NCBI RefSeq assembly: GCF_000948415.1
Contig: NZ_JYII01000021.1
Coordinates: 1 to 64,000 of the forward strand
Direction: 5' to 3'
Source: Thalassospira sp. HJ
GTDB lineage: Bacteria > Pseudomonadota > Alphaproteobacteria > Rhodospirillales > Thalassospiraceae
DNA: 64,000 nucleotides
Both the position numbers and the translations under genes were made by a program. Below the pieces are notes generated by a model. It was not told where the DNA came from and did no database searches. It saw only the letters and a program-made list of their open reading frames with translations. The number at the start of each line of letters is the position of its first letter. Positions within the stretch are counted from its first letter, which is position 1. This document shows, piece by piece, positions 32,956 through 42,958 of this stretch.

Positions 32956-33684
32956 TTACGAAAGGGCCGCGATGGCCTCTGCCAGATCGATGCGGCCATC
33001 ATAAAGCGCACGACCGGAAATCGCGCCATCAATGCCCGAACTTGTGTGTTTCTTGACCGCGATCAGATCATCGAGCGACGAAACCCCGCCCGAGACGATC
33101 ACCGGCGTCGAGATTTCCGAAGCCAGGGCAACGGTTGACTCGATATTCGGGCCGCCCATCGCACCATCGCGGTCGATATCGGTAAAGATGATCGCAGCGA
33201 CACCGCAATCTTCAAACTTCTTGGCGAGTTCAAGGGCAGTGACTTCAGACGTTTCCGCCCAGCCTTCAACAGCGACATAGCCATCACGGGCATCAATGCC
33301 GACCGCAACCCGGCCCGGCCATTTTGCACAGGCTTCCTTGACGAAGTCCGGATTGCGAAGGGCAACCGTGCCAAGGATCACGCGGGTGATGCCTTTATTG
33401 AGCCAATAATCAACCGTTTCCATGGTGCGGATGCCGCCACCAAGCTGCGTCTGGGCCTTACCCGATACGGCGGCAAGGATCGAATCCACTGCTGCACCAT
33501 TGACTGGTTCGCCCGCAAAGGCGCCGTTCAGATCAACGATATGAACCCAATGGCAGCCTGCGGCGACAAATTCGCCGGCCTGTGCGCCCGGGTTATCGTT
33601 AAATACGGTTGCCTTGTCCATGTCGCCGCGCAGCAAGCGCACACAGGCGCCGTCTTTCAGGTCAATTGCGGGATAAAGGTTCAC
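32956..33684 (-). CDS. hisA: ProFAR isomerase HisA
   Basis: HisA isomerises N'-ProFAR in histidine synthesis. The 242-residue TIM barrel begins [16 protein letters not shown], with catalytic Asp8 equivalent in AIDLKDG, phosphate loops [11 protein letters not shown] and [11 protein letters not shown], and [15 protein letters not shown] around the second Asp. The start is GTG at 33684, which overlaps the GNAT stop as GTGA, so it is translationally coupled. A longer open frame upstream (33771) has no matching sequence. Confidence 0.94.
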   Translation of the reverse strand: MNLYPAIDLKDGACVRLLRGDMDKATVFNDNPGAQAGEFVAAGCHWVHIVDLNGAFAGEPVNGAAVDSILAAVSGKAQTQLGGGIRTMETVDYWLNKGITRVILGTVALRNPDFVKEACAKWPGRVAVGIDARDGYVAVEGWAETSEVTALELAKKFEDCGVAAIIFTDIDRDGAMGGPNIESTVALASEISTPVIVSGGVSSLDDLIAVKKHTSSGIDGAISGRALYDGRIDLAEAIAALS

Positions 33685-34235
33685 TGATCGGTGTCCTGTA
33701 TTTTCTTGGTGTAGTAATAGCCTTCGACCATTTTGCCATCGACCATCGCGTAATAGGGGTTGATGCCCCAACGGACATATCCAAGCCCGTTATAAAGCGC
33801 GATGGCGGCCTGCTGGGTTTCCCGAAGGTCGAGTTTCAAAACGCTATAGCCCGCTTCACGGGCGAAATATTCAATCGAACGCACAATCGCCTTGCCGTTG
33901 CCACGCCCGCGCGCCCAAGGGGCGACGAAATGGCCGGAAATCTGGGCGGAATGGCGCTGTGCTTCGAGGTTGGCCGGTGTTTCGATCAACTGCGCGGCAC
34001 CGGAAATGATGCCATCAACGCGCGACACAAACAGATGGCGACCCGGCATCAGCAAGACGCCGCGCCAGTATTTTTCCATGTCCGGACGGTCCGGCGGGGT
34101 GAGCCAGCCAAAGCCGCCGCCCTCGACAATCGCCTGGGTACAGGCATCGACAATGTCGGAAAGCTCGCCCGCGGTCAGTTCGGTAACGCGTTCGGCGCTT
34201 ACACCCGGTTCGATGGTATCAGATGGTGCGATCAT
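33681..34235 (-). CDS. GNAT N-acetyltransferase inserted in the his operon
   Basis: The 184-residue protein has the GNAT acetyl-CoA motif in [17 protein letters not shown] near residue 108 and an [14 protein letters not shown]-terminal segment. It is wedged between hisH and hisA with 4-base overlaps on both sides (ATGA with hisH, GTGA with hisA), so it is an integral part of the operon. I chose the ATG at 34235 for that overlap; GTG at 34244 is possible. Its substrate is unknown; a link to histidine synthesis or amino-acid toxicity is inference only. Confidence 0.88.
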   Translation of the reverse strand: MIAPSDTIEPGVSAERVTELTAGELSDIVDACTQAIVEGGGFGWLTPPDRPDMEKYWRGVLLMPGRHLFVSRVDGIISGAAQLIETPANLEAQRHSAQISGHFVAPWARGRGNGKAIVRSIEYFAREAGYSVLKLDLRETQQAAIALYNGLGYVRWGINPYYAMVDGKMVEGYYYTKKIQDTDQ

Positions 34236-34882
34236 GGCTTCCACCCCAGGAAGTTCCCGATGATGGTAAGCCCGGTCTTCTGGCTTTTTTCCGGGTGGAA
34301 CTGGGTGCCGATCATGTTGTCACGCCCGATCATGGCCGTCAGATCCCCGCCATAGGAAACCGATGCCAAACGCTGATCGGGGTTGGTGACATGCATGTGA
34401 TAGCTGTGCACGAAATAGGCGTGATCACCATCCGAAATGCCGTTCAGCACCGGGTGCGCCTTGCCCGCCGGATCAAGCACCAGCTCGTTCCAGCCCATAT
34501 GCGGGATTTTAAGGGTCGGGTCGCTGGGCTCGATCGCAACGACTTCGCCAGCAATCCAGTCAAGGCCGTCAGTGACTTCAAACTCGCGGCCGACGGTCGA
34601 CATCAACTGCATGCCAACACAGATGCCAAAGAACGGCTTGCCGCCCTTAATCACCTGTTCGGTCAAAACATCAACCATACCGGCGACAGCATCAAGACCG
34701 GCCCGGCAATCGGCATAGGCACCAACGCCCGGAAGCACGATATGGCTGGCGTTGCGGACCTTTTCCGGGTCATCGGTGACAATGATCTCGTCAGAAAAGC
34801 CGGTTTCACGCGCAGCACGCTCGAACGCCTTGGCGGCAGAGCGCAAATTGCCGGAACCGTAATCAATAATCGCAACACTCAT
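34232..34882 (-). CDS. hisH: Imidazole glycerol phosphate synthase, glutaminase subunit
   Basis: HisH releases ammonia from glutamine for HisF. The 216-residue class I amidotransferase has the catalytic Cys in [10 protein letters not shown] near residue 85, and His/Glu in [13 protein letters not shown] near 195; the N-terminal [10 protein letters not shown] is conserved. It overlaps the DUF2628 gene stop by ATGA at 34882 and the GNAT gene start by ATGA at 34235. Length is usual for the family. Confidence 0.96.
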   Translation of the reverse strand: MSVAIIDYGSGNLRSAAKAFERAARETGFSDEIIVTDDPEKVRNASHIVLPGVGAYADCRAGLDAVAGMVDVLTEQVIKGGKPFFGICVGMQLMSTVGREFEVTDGLDWIAGEVVAIEPSDPTLKIPHMGWNELVLDPAGKAHPVLNGISDGDHAYFVHSYHMHVTNPDQRLASVSYGGDLTAMIGRDNMIGTQFHPEKSQKTGLTIIGNFLGWKP

Positions 34883-35322
34883 GGGTAGGATGGGCTCCCG
34901 GTTGAGGGGGTGGAGGTAAGGCCAGCTGCGGAGTGTGGGACGCGCAGCCGGGAATTTTTCGAACGCTCAAAGCAGCGATGTTCGGCGTCAGATTCATCAT
35001 GACCCGCAATGATATCGACCATCTGCCAGCCTTTGGCGGCCAGTTTGCGACGACGCAGGTCATTGGCAATCAGGCCAAAGCCGATCCCGGTCACAAGCGC
35101 CAGGGCAAAATCCATTTCCGGCCCGCCATCAAACAGCTCGACCGCAAAGGTGCACAGAAGCGACACCACGACCAGACCGATAAAGCCCAGCCACAGGCGA
35201 TGATACAACGCCCAAAGGCCTGAGAGCAGAAAGGCCCAGAAGTTGAAGCCTTCGCGGATCAGGATGGCGTTCTCCATCGGATCGGCATCGCCGGGATGGG
35301 TATGGACTGTGTAAACCTTCAT
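34879..35322 (-). CDS. DUF2628 membrane protein in the his operon
   Basis: The 147-residue protein has the DUF2628 pattern: [44 protein letters not shown], with two membrane helices (about 28-60) and a third near 73-88, then a charged tail. Function unknown; relatives are often next to hisH in Rhodospirillales. The stop overlaps the hisH ATG by four bases, so it is translationally coupled. The last 45 residues ([14 protein letters not shown]) look poorly conserved and may be disordered. Confidence 0.85.
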   Translation of the reverse strand: MKVYTVHTHPGDADPMENAILIREGFNFWAFLLSGLWALYHRLWLGFIGLVVVSLLCTFAVELFDGGPEMDFALALVTGIGFGLIANDLRRRKLAAKGWQMVDIIAGHDESDAEHRCFERSKNSRLRVPHSAAGLTSTPSTGSPSYP

Positions 35323-35403
35323 CGAAAACCGGTTCTTTGGACCGGCGGCAGTTTGGTATCAATTCTGCCACCGGTTATTTTCGATCAGACCGAACTGACC
35401 TGC

Positions 35404-36003
35404 TTACAAGGAGCCGCCAAGCGTGCCCTTGGTCGAGGGAATGGCATCGGACTTGCGCGGATCAATTTCGATTGCCACGCGCAGCGACCGTGCAAGCGCC
35501 TTGAAGGCACTTTCGATGATATGGTGGTTGTTCTCACCATACAGGTTTTCGACATGCAGCGTGATACCGGCCGCCTGGGCAAAGCCCTGGAACCATTCAC
35601 GGAACAGCTCGGTATCCATATCGCCCAGCTTGTCGCGGGTAAACTCGACATTCCAGATCAGATAGGGACGGCTTGAAATATCAAGTGCGACACGCGTCAG
35701 CGCCTCGTCCATCGGCAGCAGGCAACTGCCATAACGCGTGATGCCCTTCTTGTCGCCAAGCGCCTTGGCAAAGGCTTCGCCAATCGCGATGCCGCTATCT
35801 TCGGTGGTGTGATGGAAATCAATATGCAGGTCGCCCTTGGCCCGGACTTTAAGGTCCATCAGGCTGTGACGCGAAAGCTGTTCGAGCATGTGATCAAGGA
35901 ACCCGACCCCGGTCTCGACGTCATAAACGCCGGTCCCGTCAAGGTTCAGTTCAACCATGATCTGGGTTTCGTTTGTGTTACGCTCAACGCGGGCCTTGCG
36001 CAT
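35404..36003 (-). CDS. hisB: Imidazoleglycerol-phosphate dehydratase
   Basis: HisB dehydrates imidazoleglycerol phosphate to imidazole-acetol phosphate, using manganese. The 199-residue monofunctional enzyme (no phosphatase domain, as in alphaproteobacteria) has [20 protein letters not shown], the metal-binding [12 protein letters not shown] near residue 70 and [16 protein letters not shown] near 165. I chose the ATG at 36003 ([10 protein letters not shown]) because a GAAAGGAG site lies about 7 bases upstream. It is the first his gene of the operon in this window. Confidence 0.95.
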   Translation of the reverse strand: MRKARVERNTNETQIMVELNLDGTGVYDVETGVGFLDHMLEQLSRHSLMDLKVRAKGDLHIDFHHTTEDSGIAIGEAFAKALGDKKGITRYGSCLLPMDEALTRVALDISSRPYLIWNVEFTRDKLGDMDTELFREWFQGFAQAAGITLHVENLYGENNHHIIESAFKALARSLRVAIEIDPRKSDAIPSTKGTLGGSL

Positions 36004-36160
36004 GCAAAGCTCCTTTCCTGCAGATATTGATGCATATGACGGGTCGTATGTAGCAATAAAGCTGCCCAAAAGCCAGTTTTAGGTGCCTACTTATTGGCCG
36101 CAATCATCGGTTTTTCCACCTGCATCGGACAGCTCATCGGGCTGTGCGGTGATCTTTGGG

Positions 36161-38296
36161 TTATTTCCGGGTCAGATGATTGACTTCATCCCAGTTTTTT
36201 TCTGGCGGATGATCGACAAATTCCCGGCATCTTTCGATATAGATTTCAACCAGTTTTGGTGTGGTTGCAGCACCCAGATGGGCCTTGAAGGCATCATGTG
36301 CGGCGGCCCATTTCTGATCGTGATAGAGATCCATACAGGCATCCCATGTCGCGATTTCGATTTCCTGTGCGGCGATATCGACAAGGGCATTGGTCGTATC
36401 ATCCCGGTCCCCGATCAATTCATAGATATCAATCGGCAGGCTGGTGCCCAGCGGCACGACACGATCGACGTATCGAAGCAGGAAGTTATCGGATGCACGG
36501 TTTGCGATGGCCTCACTGACCAGGATGCGTGTGCCATAAATCTTGTTAAGCCCCTCGATCCGCGAGGCAAGGTTAACTGCCTCGCCAAGGGCGGTGTATT
36601 GCAGGCGATTCTCCGAGCCGACATTGCCAACAACCACATGGTCAGTGTGCAGGCCAAATCGGGTATAAAGCGGAAACAGGCTTGAGTCCTGCGAGATCGA
36701 ATTAAGCCGCCTTCCGGCCAATCGGCATGCCAGCGCTGCCTTGCAGGCGTGATCGACGTGGTCGGGATCGCTTGTTGGTGCATTCCAGAAGGCCATAATG
36801 GCATCGCCGATATATTTATCGATGGTGCCATTGCCGTTGATCGTGATCTGCTGTTCCATCGCGGCGAAATAGTTGGAAAGCTCATGGGCCAGATCGGTTG
36901 GCGAATAGTTTTCGGTTTTGGCAGTAAAGCCCTCGATATCGGTAAACATGATCGACAATTCGCGGGATTCACCGCCGATTTCCACCGGGTTACCATTCGA
37001 GATGATTGATTTCACCAGATCGGCCGGGACATAGGCGCCAAAGCTTTTGAGGCTGAGCTTCATGTTCGCAACGGCCTTGGACAGGGCATCGACCTCGTAG
37101 ATGTGCGATTCCATATCGAAATCACCGCCCAGATCAAACTGACCGATCTTTTCGGCTTCTGCGGCGACGGCATTGATTTGCCGGCTCAGCATCCGGGAAA
37201 TGATAGCAATCAGAATGATGGTAAAGATCAGGATCGCGGTTGCGATTTTAAGCACATTTTGCGTAGTTGCCTTGATGTCGCCGACAAACTCGTTCTCCGG
37301 GACGATCAGGCCCAGAACCGGTGCCACGCCGAACGTTTCCGGGATTGCTGCAGCAGAAGCGAGATACTTTTTGCCATCCGTTTCATCGACGAATTCAAAG
37401 AAGGTGTCGGGATTGCTGGCCCAGTAGGTAATGGCACGACTGACAATCGGATCTTTGATCTCGCGATTGCCGATCTTAAAGAACGTCTCGTTTGTATTAC
37501 TGCCATAGGGGCCGTTATAGGCCAGTACCCGGTTTTCCTTGCCGAGCATGAAGACCCGGCCCTCATCACCAATACGAATATCTCCCAGAATTTTCGTCAC
37601 ACTATCGAGTGTCAGGTCGACACCAACAACGCCCATTAGTGAGCCATCCGGGTTCATGACCCGCTTGGCAAAGGTCACACCTGGTTTGTTTGTACTGTTA
37701 AACGTATAGAACGGACTTACGAAAACGCCGTCCTTCTGTTTTGCACCTTCGTACCAGGTGCGGCTTCTGGGGTCATAGGTGACTTCGCTATATTCTTTGC
37801 CGGTAACGGTGCCCCAGTCCGATTGATAAATGTATGTATCGAGCTTGTCGCCCGACATTGCGTAATCAATCGTGCGATAGATGATCCGGCTTTGATCGGG
37901 TATGGGGCTATTGTTCGGGCCGAATGTTTTCAGCTCTTCGGGGATCTGGACAACCTGAAAGAACCGGCCATCGTCTTCGAACCCGAAAAACAAGCCGTAA
38001 ATCTGTGACAGACCCTTGATCTGGCTCGCCATGACCGACCCGCCTGTGGGTTCGGAGATCGCACCGGGAAAGGAGTTGATCATGTCGGCTGTGGTGGTTA
38101 CGACCTGTCCGACTGGCAGGATTACGTTGATCAGGCCATCAACGGTTTTTTGCCGGGCATTTTCCATTTCGGCACGGGCGGTTTGCAGGGCGAGATTGCG
38201 GTTGCTTTCGTACAGAAACGCGACCGTCACACCCAGCATCACAACCGCAATCGTCGTAAACGCTGCGGTAACGCCAATCTGAAGCCTGATTTTCAC
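36161..38296 (-). CDS. dCache-HAMP class III adenylate/guanylate cyclase
   Basis: The 711-residue membrane cyclase has a first helix at about 8-29, a large periplasmic double-Cache sensor (about 35-340, containing WYEGAKQKDGVFVSPFYTF and GVVGVDLTLDSV), a second helix at about 347-368, a HAMP region and a C-terminal class III catalytic domain from 447 with metal-binding Asp453 (LSIMFTDIEGF) and Asp498 (YIGDAIMAFWN). The product could be cAMP or cGMP. Cache domains usually sense small organic ligands. The C-terminal ELIGDRDDTT segment is an accessory tail. It is a single gene on the minus strand. Confidence 0.95.
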   Translation of the reverse strand: MKIRLQIGVTAAFTTIAVVMLGVTVAFLYESNRNLALQTARAEMENARQKTVDGLINVILPVGQVVTTTADMINSFPGAISEPTGGSVMASQIKGLSQIYGLFFGFEDDGRFFQVVQIPEELKTFGPNNSPIPDQSRIIYRTIDYAMSGDKLDTYIYQSDWGTVTGKEYSEVTYDPRSRTWYEGAKQKDGVFVSPFYTFNSTNKPGVTFAKRVMNPDGSLMGVVGVDLTLDSVTKILGDIRIGDEGRVFMLGKENRVLAYNGPYGSNTNETFFKIGNREIKDPIVSRAITYWASNPDTFFEFVDETDGKKYLASAAAIPETFGVAPVLGLIVPENEFVGDIKATTQNVLKIATAILIFTIILIAIISRMLSRQINAVAAEAEKIGQFDLGGDFDMESHIYEVDALSKAVANMKLSLKSFGAYVPADLVKSIISNGNPVEIGGESRELSIMFTDIEGFTAKTENYSPTDLAHELSNYFAAMEQQITINGNGTIDKYIGDAIMAFWNAPTSDPDHVDHACKAALACRLAGRRLNSISQDSSLFPLYTRFGLHTDHVVVGNVGSENRLQYTALGEAVNLASRIEGLNKIYGTRILVSEAIANRASDNFLLRYVDRVVPLGTSLPIDIYELIGDRDDTTNALVDIAAQEIEIATWDACMDLYHDQKWAAAHDAFKAHLGAATTPKLVEIYIERCREFVDHPPEKNWDEVNHLTRK

Positions 38297-38439
38297 CTGA
38301 TAGTATATCCACTAGGACTGGCGACAGGATGCCACCTAGTCATACAGTTATATCAGAAGATTAGACGGCTCTTGATGAAAAACAACATTACGTTGTTCTG
38401 GCGGGCGAAAAAAAAGCGTAATAGTTTCTTAGAGTTATT
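38297..38439. other. AT-rich gap between ade and the cyclase gene
   Basis: This 143-base interval contains the cyclase promoter on the minus strand and the end of the ade transcript. An AACAAC/GTTGTT hairpin is present near 38380-38397. It is more AT-rich than its surroundings; no coding sequence is seen. Confidence 0.4.
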
Positions 38440-40170
38440 CTAAACAAAGTCGAATTTATCGACGTCAAACAGGCCGCGATCGGTCATTTTCAGGTGCGGG
38501 ATCACAGGCAGCGCCAGGAAGGCGACCTGCAGGAACGGTTCAGGCAAGACACAACCGAGATCCTTGGCGGCCTTGCGCAGATCAATCAGGTGTTCTTCGA
38601 CGGTTTCAAATGGCTCAAGGCTCATGAGCCCCGCGACCGGAAGCGCCAGTTCGGCGGTAACCTTGCCACCGTCAGCCACCGCAAAGCCGCCACCCATTTC
38701 AATCAGGCGATTGACGGCTGCGGCCATGTCGGCATCATCTGCCCCGACCACGGTGATATTGTGGCTGTCATGCCCGACGGAGGATGCAATCGCGCCGCGT
38801 TTCAGGCCAAAGCCGCGCACGAAGCTGCGCCCGATATTGCCATTGATACCGTGGCGTTCGACGACCGCGACCTTGATCACGTCGTTATCCAGATCGGGTT
38901 TGAGGCCATTATCACCAATTTCAAGCGTCGCTTCATCACGGAAGGTAAGGATAAGCCCCGGTTTGACCTTGATCACCGGGGTCTGGTTCTGGCCCGGTTT
39001 GGGATCGCAGGCAAAGGCCTCTGCCGAGACCCGGGTGGCCTTCATCGAGCTCAAACCGACCGGGTCGATGGTTTTGCGTTTGGCAAACAGGTCCTTGGTG
39101 ACAAGTCGGCCACCGGCAATGACATCGGTAACATCGCAGGCATCAAGATCATCGAGAATGGCGATATCAGCCCGCCAGCCCGGACCGATCAGACCACGGT
39201 CACGCAGGCCGAAAATGCGGGCTGCCGAGTGGGACGCGGCGCGATAGGCGTGATGGATCGGGCAATTACGCGCCTTCAGATGACCGATCAATCGCGCAAC
39301 AAGACTATCAAGATGACCTTCTTCGCCGATATCAAGCGGGTTGCGGTCATCGGTGCAGAGTGCCACGAAGCTTGAGCTGTTTTCATCGAGAATTTCGGCG
39401 AGCGCTTCAAGGTCCTTTGACACCGATCCTTCGCGGATCAGGATCGCCATGCCCTTGGCGAGTTTTTCGCGGGCTTCCTCGGCCGAGGTGGCTTCGTGAT
39501 CGGTGCGAATGCCTGCGGCCATATAGCCATTAAGGTCCGATCCTCGCACCAGCGGTGCGTGACCATCAATATGACCATCCTGAAAGGCTTCGAGCTTGGC
39601 CATGATGCCCGGATCAAGGTTGAGCACACCGGGATAGTTCATCATTTCCGCCAGCCCGACGACCTTTTCATGCGAGCGGAACGGCAGAAGGTCTTCGATT
39701 TCAAGCCGTGCACCGGCGGTCTCGAACGCGGTGGCTGGAACGCAAGACGACAGATTGACCCGCACATCCATCACCGTCTGCTCGGCGCAATCAAGGAAGT
39801 ATTTAATGCCCTCGGCCCCCAACACATTGGCAATTTCGTGCGGGTCACAGAGCACGGTGGTGACACCATGCGGCAGCACACAGCGATCAAATTCCAGCGG
39901 TGTGACGAGCGAGCTTTCGATATGCAGGTGGGTATCGATGAAGCCCGGGACGGCGAATTTGCCGGTGCAATCAATCTCGGTCTCGCCAGCATAGCTTTCA
40001 TGGGTGCCAACAATCCGGTCGCCGACAATGGCGATATCGGTTTCGGTGACCTTGCCGGTGATGACGTCCAACAACCCGATATTGCGCAGGACCAGATCCG
40101 CCTTGATTTTGCCCTGACCGGCAAGGATGCATTTGCCAAGATGGGTTTGGGTAAGGTCGGTGCTGGTCAT
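38440..40170 (-). CDS. ade: Adenine deaminase
   Basis: Adenine deaminase turns adenine into hypoxanthine in the cytosol. The product (576 residues) is an amidohydrolase with metal ligands in [17 protein letters not shown] near residue 80, downstream MNYPGVLN, and a C-terminal beta-sandwich. The late [14 protein letters not shown] is the signature of the Ade branch, followed by [26 protein letters not shown] chose the ATG at 40170 ([11 protein letters not shown]). It diverges from hslV. Confidence 0.95.
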   Translation of the reverse strand: MTSTDLTQTHLGKCILAGQGKIKADLVLRNIGLLDVITGKVTETDIAIVGDRIVGTHESYAGETEIDCTGKFAVPGFIDTHLHIESSLVTPLEFDRCVLPHGVTTVLCDPHEIANVLGAEGIKYFLDCAEQTVMDVRVNLSSCVPATAFETAGARLEIEDLLPFRSHEKVVGLAEMMNYPGVLNLDPGIMAKLEAFQDGHIDGHAPLVRGSDLNGYMAAGIRTDHEATSAEEAREKLAKGMAILIREGSVSKDLEALAEILDENSSSFVALCTDDRNPLDIGEEGHLDSLVARLIGHLKARNCPIHHAYRAASHSAARIFGLRDRGLIGPGWRADIAILDDLDACDVTDVIAGGRLVTKDLFAKRKTIDPVGLSSMKATRVSAEAFACDPKPGQNQTPVIKVKPGLILTFRDEATLEIGDNGLKPDLDNDVIKVAVVERHGINGNIGRSFVRGFGLKRGAIASSVGHDSHNITVVGADDADMAAAVNRLIEMGGGFAVADGGKVTAELALPVAGLMSLEPFETVEEHLIDLRKAAKDLGCVLPEPFLQVAFLALPVIPHLKMTDRGLFDVDKFDFV

Positions 40171-40335
40171 GGGTTCTGGTCCTGTCGTTCTTGAAATTCT
40201 TTTCTGACCCAAGGGTAAAGCATGTGGGGCGGGGATGCCTTGAATTTTTTGGGTATCGCGTCATTGAAACTGTGTTTTGCCCGTGATGAAGGTCGCAGGC
40301 CCGGCGGCAGGCGCAGGTGCGGGTGGCTTCTGCCC

Positions 40336-40363
40336 TTGACCGGGGCGTCTGCCGTGCTAACTC
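40336..40363 (+). promoter_or_regulatory. Candidate hslV promoter
   Basis: TTGACCG (40336-40342) followed 13 bases later by GCTAACTC (40356-40363) matches the Caulobacter-type housekeeping pattern (TTGACGS-N10-14-GCTANAWC). It would start transcription some 30 bases before the hslV ATG. A heat-shock (RpoH) promoter, usual for this operon, is not evident. Confidence 0.55.
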
Positions 40364-40399
40364 TTGGGCGAAGCAATCGAGAAGATTCAAGGATTATTC

Positions 40400-40960
40400 A
40401 TGAGCGAACAACAAAGCTGGCATGGCACGACGATCCTGTCCGTGCGCAAGGGCAATGAAGTCGTGGTGGCCGGTGATGGTCAGGTCTCGCTTGGTCCGAC
40501 GGTGATCAAGGGCAATGCGCGCAAGGTGCGCCGGATCGGCCAGAAGGGCGAGATCATGGTGGGCTTTGCCGGGGCAACGGCGGATGCCTTTACCCTGCTG
40601 GAACGTCTTGAAGCGAAGCTGGATCGTCATCCGGGCCAGACCATGCGTGCCTGTGTCGAACTGGCCAAGGACTGGCGGACGGATCGTTATCTGCGCAAGC
40701 TCGAAGCCATGATGGCCGTCGCCGACAAGGATGTGTCACTGGTTCTGACCGGCCAGGGCGATGTTCTTGAACCCGAAGATGGCATCATTGCCATTGGATC
40801 GGGCGGTAACTATGCGCTGGCCGCGGCCCGGGCCCTGATTGATCAGGATCTTAGTGCCGAGGAAATTGCGCGCAAGGCGATGGCGATTGCCGGTGAGATT
40901 TGCGTATACACCAACGGCAATGTCCTGCTTGAGAAAATCGATATCGAGGAAGCAAAGTAA
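40400..40960 (+). CDS. hslV: ATP-dependent protease peptidase subunit HslV
   Basis: HslV is the proteasome-like peptidase of the HslUV complex. The 186-residue precursor begins MSEQQSWHG; removal of this propeptide exposes the catalytic Thr (TTILSVRKG). Conserved proteasome features follow: [36 protein letters not shown] and [21 protein letters not shown] chose 40400 for this family N-terminus, with AAGGA 7 bases upstream; a longer frame begins at 40364. It is 60 bases before hslU. Confidence 0.96.
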   Translation: MSEQQSWHGTTILSVRKGNEVVVAGDGQVSLGPTVIKGNARKVRRIGQKGEIMVGFAGATADAFTLLERLEAKLDRHPGQTMRACVELAKDWRTDRYLRKLEAMMAVADKDVSLVLTGQGDVLEPEDGIIAIGSGGNYALAAARALIDQDLSAEEIARKAMAIAGEICVYTNGNVLLEKIDIEEAK

Positions 40961-41020
40961 GGCGCTGGTTGATCCGGGCCTTGCAACTGCCTCCGTCGCA
41001 AAAAGATACGGAATAAATTT

Positions 41021-42331
41021 ATGACCCAACATTACAGCCCGCGCGAAATTGTTTCCGAACTTGACCGTCACATCATCGGTCAGAAGGATGCCAAGCGCGC
41101 GGTCGCCATTGCGCTGCGCAACCGTTGGCGCCGTCAGCAGCTTGACGAAACCATGCGTAATGAAGTGCTTCCGAAAAACATCCTGATGATCGGTCCGACC
41201 GGTGTCGGTAAAACCGAAATTGCGCGCCGCCTTGCCAAGCTGGCCGAGGCGCCGTTCATCAAGATCGAAGCGACCAAGTTTACCGAAGTCGGTTATGTCG
41301 GGCGCGATGTTGAACAGATCGTGCGTGATCTGGTGGAAGTTTCCATCGATCTGACCCGCGAAAGCATGCGCAAGAAAGTCCGCGCCAAGGCGGAAATGCA
41401 GGCCGAGGAACGCATTCTCGATGGTCTGGTCGGGGAAACCGCATCGCCGGAAACCCGTCAGAAGTTCCGCAAGATGCTGCGCGAGGGCGAGCTTCAGCAA
41501 AAAGAGATCGAAATCAACGTTCAGGAAAGCAGCACGGCCTCGATGCCGACCATCGACATTCCGGGCATGCCCGGTGCACAGATGGGCATGATGAACCTGA
41601 GCGATATGTTCGGAAAAGCGTTTGGCAACAACACCACGCCGAAACGCATGACGGTCGAAGAAGCCTTTGAACGCCTGATCGATGAAGAAGGCGACAAGCT
41701 TCTGGATAATGACAAGGTCACCGCCGAGGCGATCGAAAATGTCGAACAGAACGGTATCGTGTTCCTCGACGAGATCGACAAGATTACCGCGCGTTCCGAA
41801 CGCGGCGGGGATGTATCGCGCGAAGGTGTTCAGCGCGATCTGCTGCCGCTGATCGAAGGCACCAATGTTTCGACCAAGCACGGCACGGTCAAAACCGACC
41901 ATATCCTGTTTATCTGCTCGGGCGCGTTCCATCTGGCCAAGCCATCCGATCTTCTGCCGGAATTGCAGGGCCGTTTGCCGATCCGTGTAGAGCTGAAAGC
42001 GCTTACCGAGGGTGACTTCCGCCGCATCCTGCTGGAACCGGAAGCATCCTTGATCAAGCAATATATCGCGCTGATGAAGACCGAGGACGTCACACTCGAC
42101 TTCACCGATGATGCGGTCGACGAGATTGCCCGGATTTCGGCCAATGTGAACGAAACGGTCGAAAATATCGGCGCACGTCGTCTGCATACGGTACTTGAAA
42201 AGCTGCTCGATGACATCAGCTTTACCGCCACCGACCGGGGTGGCGAGACGTTCAAGGTCGATGCCAATTATGTCCGCGAACAGGTCGAGGATCTGTCCAA
42301 GGATACCGACCTTTCGAAGTTTATTCTGTAA
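41021..42331 (+). CDS. hslU: ATP-dependent protease ATPase subunit HslU
   Basis: HslU is the AAA+ unfoldase that feeds substrates to HslV. The 436-residue protein has Walker [10 protein letters not shown] at 58-66, the intermediate I-domain around 110-240 (with a Met/Gly-rich [16 protein letters not shown]), Walker [11 protein letters not shown] near 245, and a C-terminal sensor region ending in DLSKFIL, the tail that docks into HslV. Start ATG at 41021. Followed by a strong terminator. Confidence 0.97.
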   Translation: MTQHYSPREIVSELDRHIIGQKDAKRAVAIALRNRWRRQQLDETMRNEVLPKNILMIGPTGVGKTEIARRLAKLAEAPFIKIEATKFTEVGYVGRDVEQIVRDLVEVSIDLTRESMRKKVRAKAEMQAEERILDGLVGETASPETRQKFRKMLREGELQQKEIEINVQESSTASMPTIDIPGMPGAQMGMMNLSDMFGKAFGNNTTPKRMTVEEAFERLIDEEGDKLLDNDKVTAEAIENVEQNGIVFLDEIDKITARSERGGDVSREGVQRDLLPLIEGTNVSTKHGTVKTDHILFICSGAFHLAKPSDLLPELQGRLPIRVELKALTEGDFRRILLEPEASLIKQYIALMKTEDVTLDFTDDAVDEIARISANVNETVENIGARRLHTVLEKLLDDISFTATDRGGETFKVDANYVREQVEDLSKDTDLSKFIL

Positions 42332-42360
42332 TCGAAACGTTCGATCGGATCAAACTTGCA

Positions 42361-42391
42361 AAAGGCCAGCACGCTGTTGCTGGCCTTTTTA
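42361..42391 (+). terminator. Terminator of hslVU
   Basis: AAAGGCCAGC pairs with GCTGGCCTTT around an 8-base loop and is followed by TTTAATTT. It lies 30 bases past the hslU stop. Confidence 0.88.
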
Positions 42392-42461
42392 ATTTAACCC
42401 TCAGCCGCCGAAATTTGGTCTATGCTAAGTTCTTGGGAATGCATCGATTTTGGGGGCGATC

Positions 42462-42941
42462 ATGTCTTATGACGTCGTTTATCTGGCAGACAGACCTGAT
42501 TGCGTAGACGCCTGTGCAGCTTGGGCATATGGGCGTTGGGGTGTGCAAAAGCCTGACAGCAGTCTTGAAAATGCCAGGGCGTACTTCGCCCAATGCCGTC
42601 GAAAAGATGCACTGCCTCTGACCCTGCTGGCAATTAACCGGGAAACCGATTTGCCAATCGGTATGGCAAGCTTATGGCCGCAGGATGGGACAGATTGGCC
42701 TGAAAAGACGCCATGGATTGCGGCTGTTTACACGCTGTACCGTTATCGCGGGATTGGTATCGCGAGATGTTTGGTGAACCGTCTGCTTGGTGAGGCAGAG
42801 CGTCTCGCGATTAAAACGGTGTATCTCAAAAGCGGTTCGGCTGCTGAGATGTATCGCGGTTTCGGCTTCGAGGAGCTTGATCGCCAGCCTTCATTGACGG
42901 CAGAAGCGGGCTATAAAACCCTGTTTTACAAGGACATCTGA
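42462..42941 (+). CDS. GNAT family N-acetyltransferase
   Basis: The 159-residue protein has a GNAT acetyl-CoA loop in YTLYRYRGIGIARCLVNRLLGEAERL (R-x-x-G-x-G type, near residue 100) and ends with MYRGFGFEEL. The N-terminal half, YLADRPDCVDACAAWAYGRWG, resembles family members fused to or beside toxins' immunity functions only loosely; no partner is seen. I chose the ATG at 42462 because GGGGGCG precedes it; a TTG at 42450 would add 4 residues. It is convergent with phoR. Confidence 0.85.
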   Translation: MSYDVVYLADRPDCVDACAAWAYGRWGVQKPDSSLENARAYFAQCRRKDALPLTLLAINRETDLPIGMASLWPQDGTDWPEKTPWIAAVYTLYRYRGIGIARCLVNRLLGEAERLAIKTVYLKSGSAAEMYRGFGFEELDRQPSLTAEAGYKTLFYKDI

Positions 42942-42958
42942 CTGCTATCCAAAGCAGA

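Noticed and set aside
40736-42187. A 483-codon open frame antisense to hslV and hslU
   Set aside because: Such long antisense frames arise when a GC-rich gene is read in the third frame. The sense strand clearly codes for HslVU, and the antisense product has no recognisable motif or ribosome site.
42450-42941. GNAT gene at 42.4 kb as a toxin of a toxin-antitoxin pair
   Set aside because: No small ribbon-helix-helix or other antitoxin-like gene lies directly upstream, so there is no support for this.
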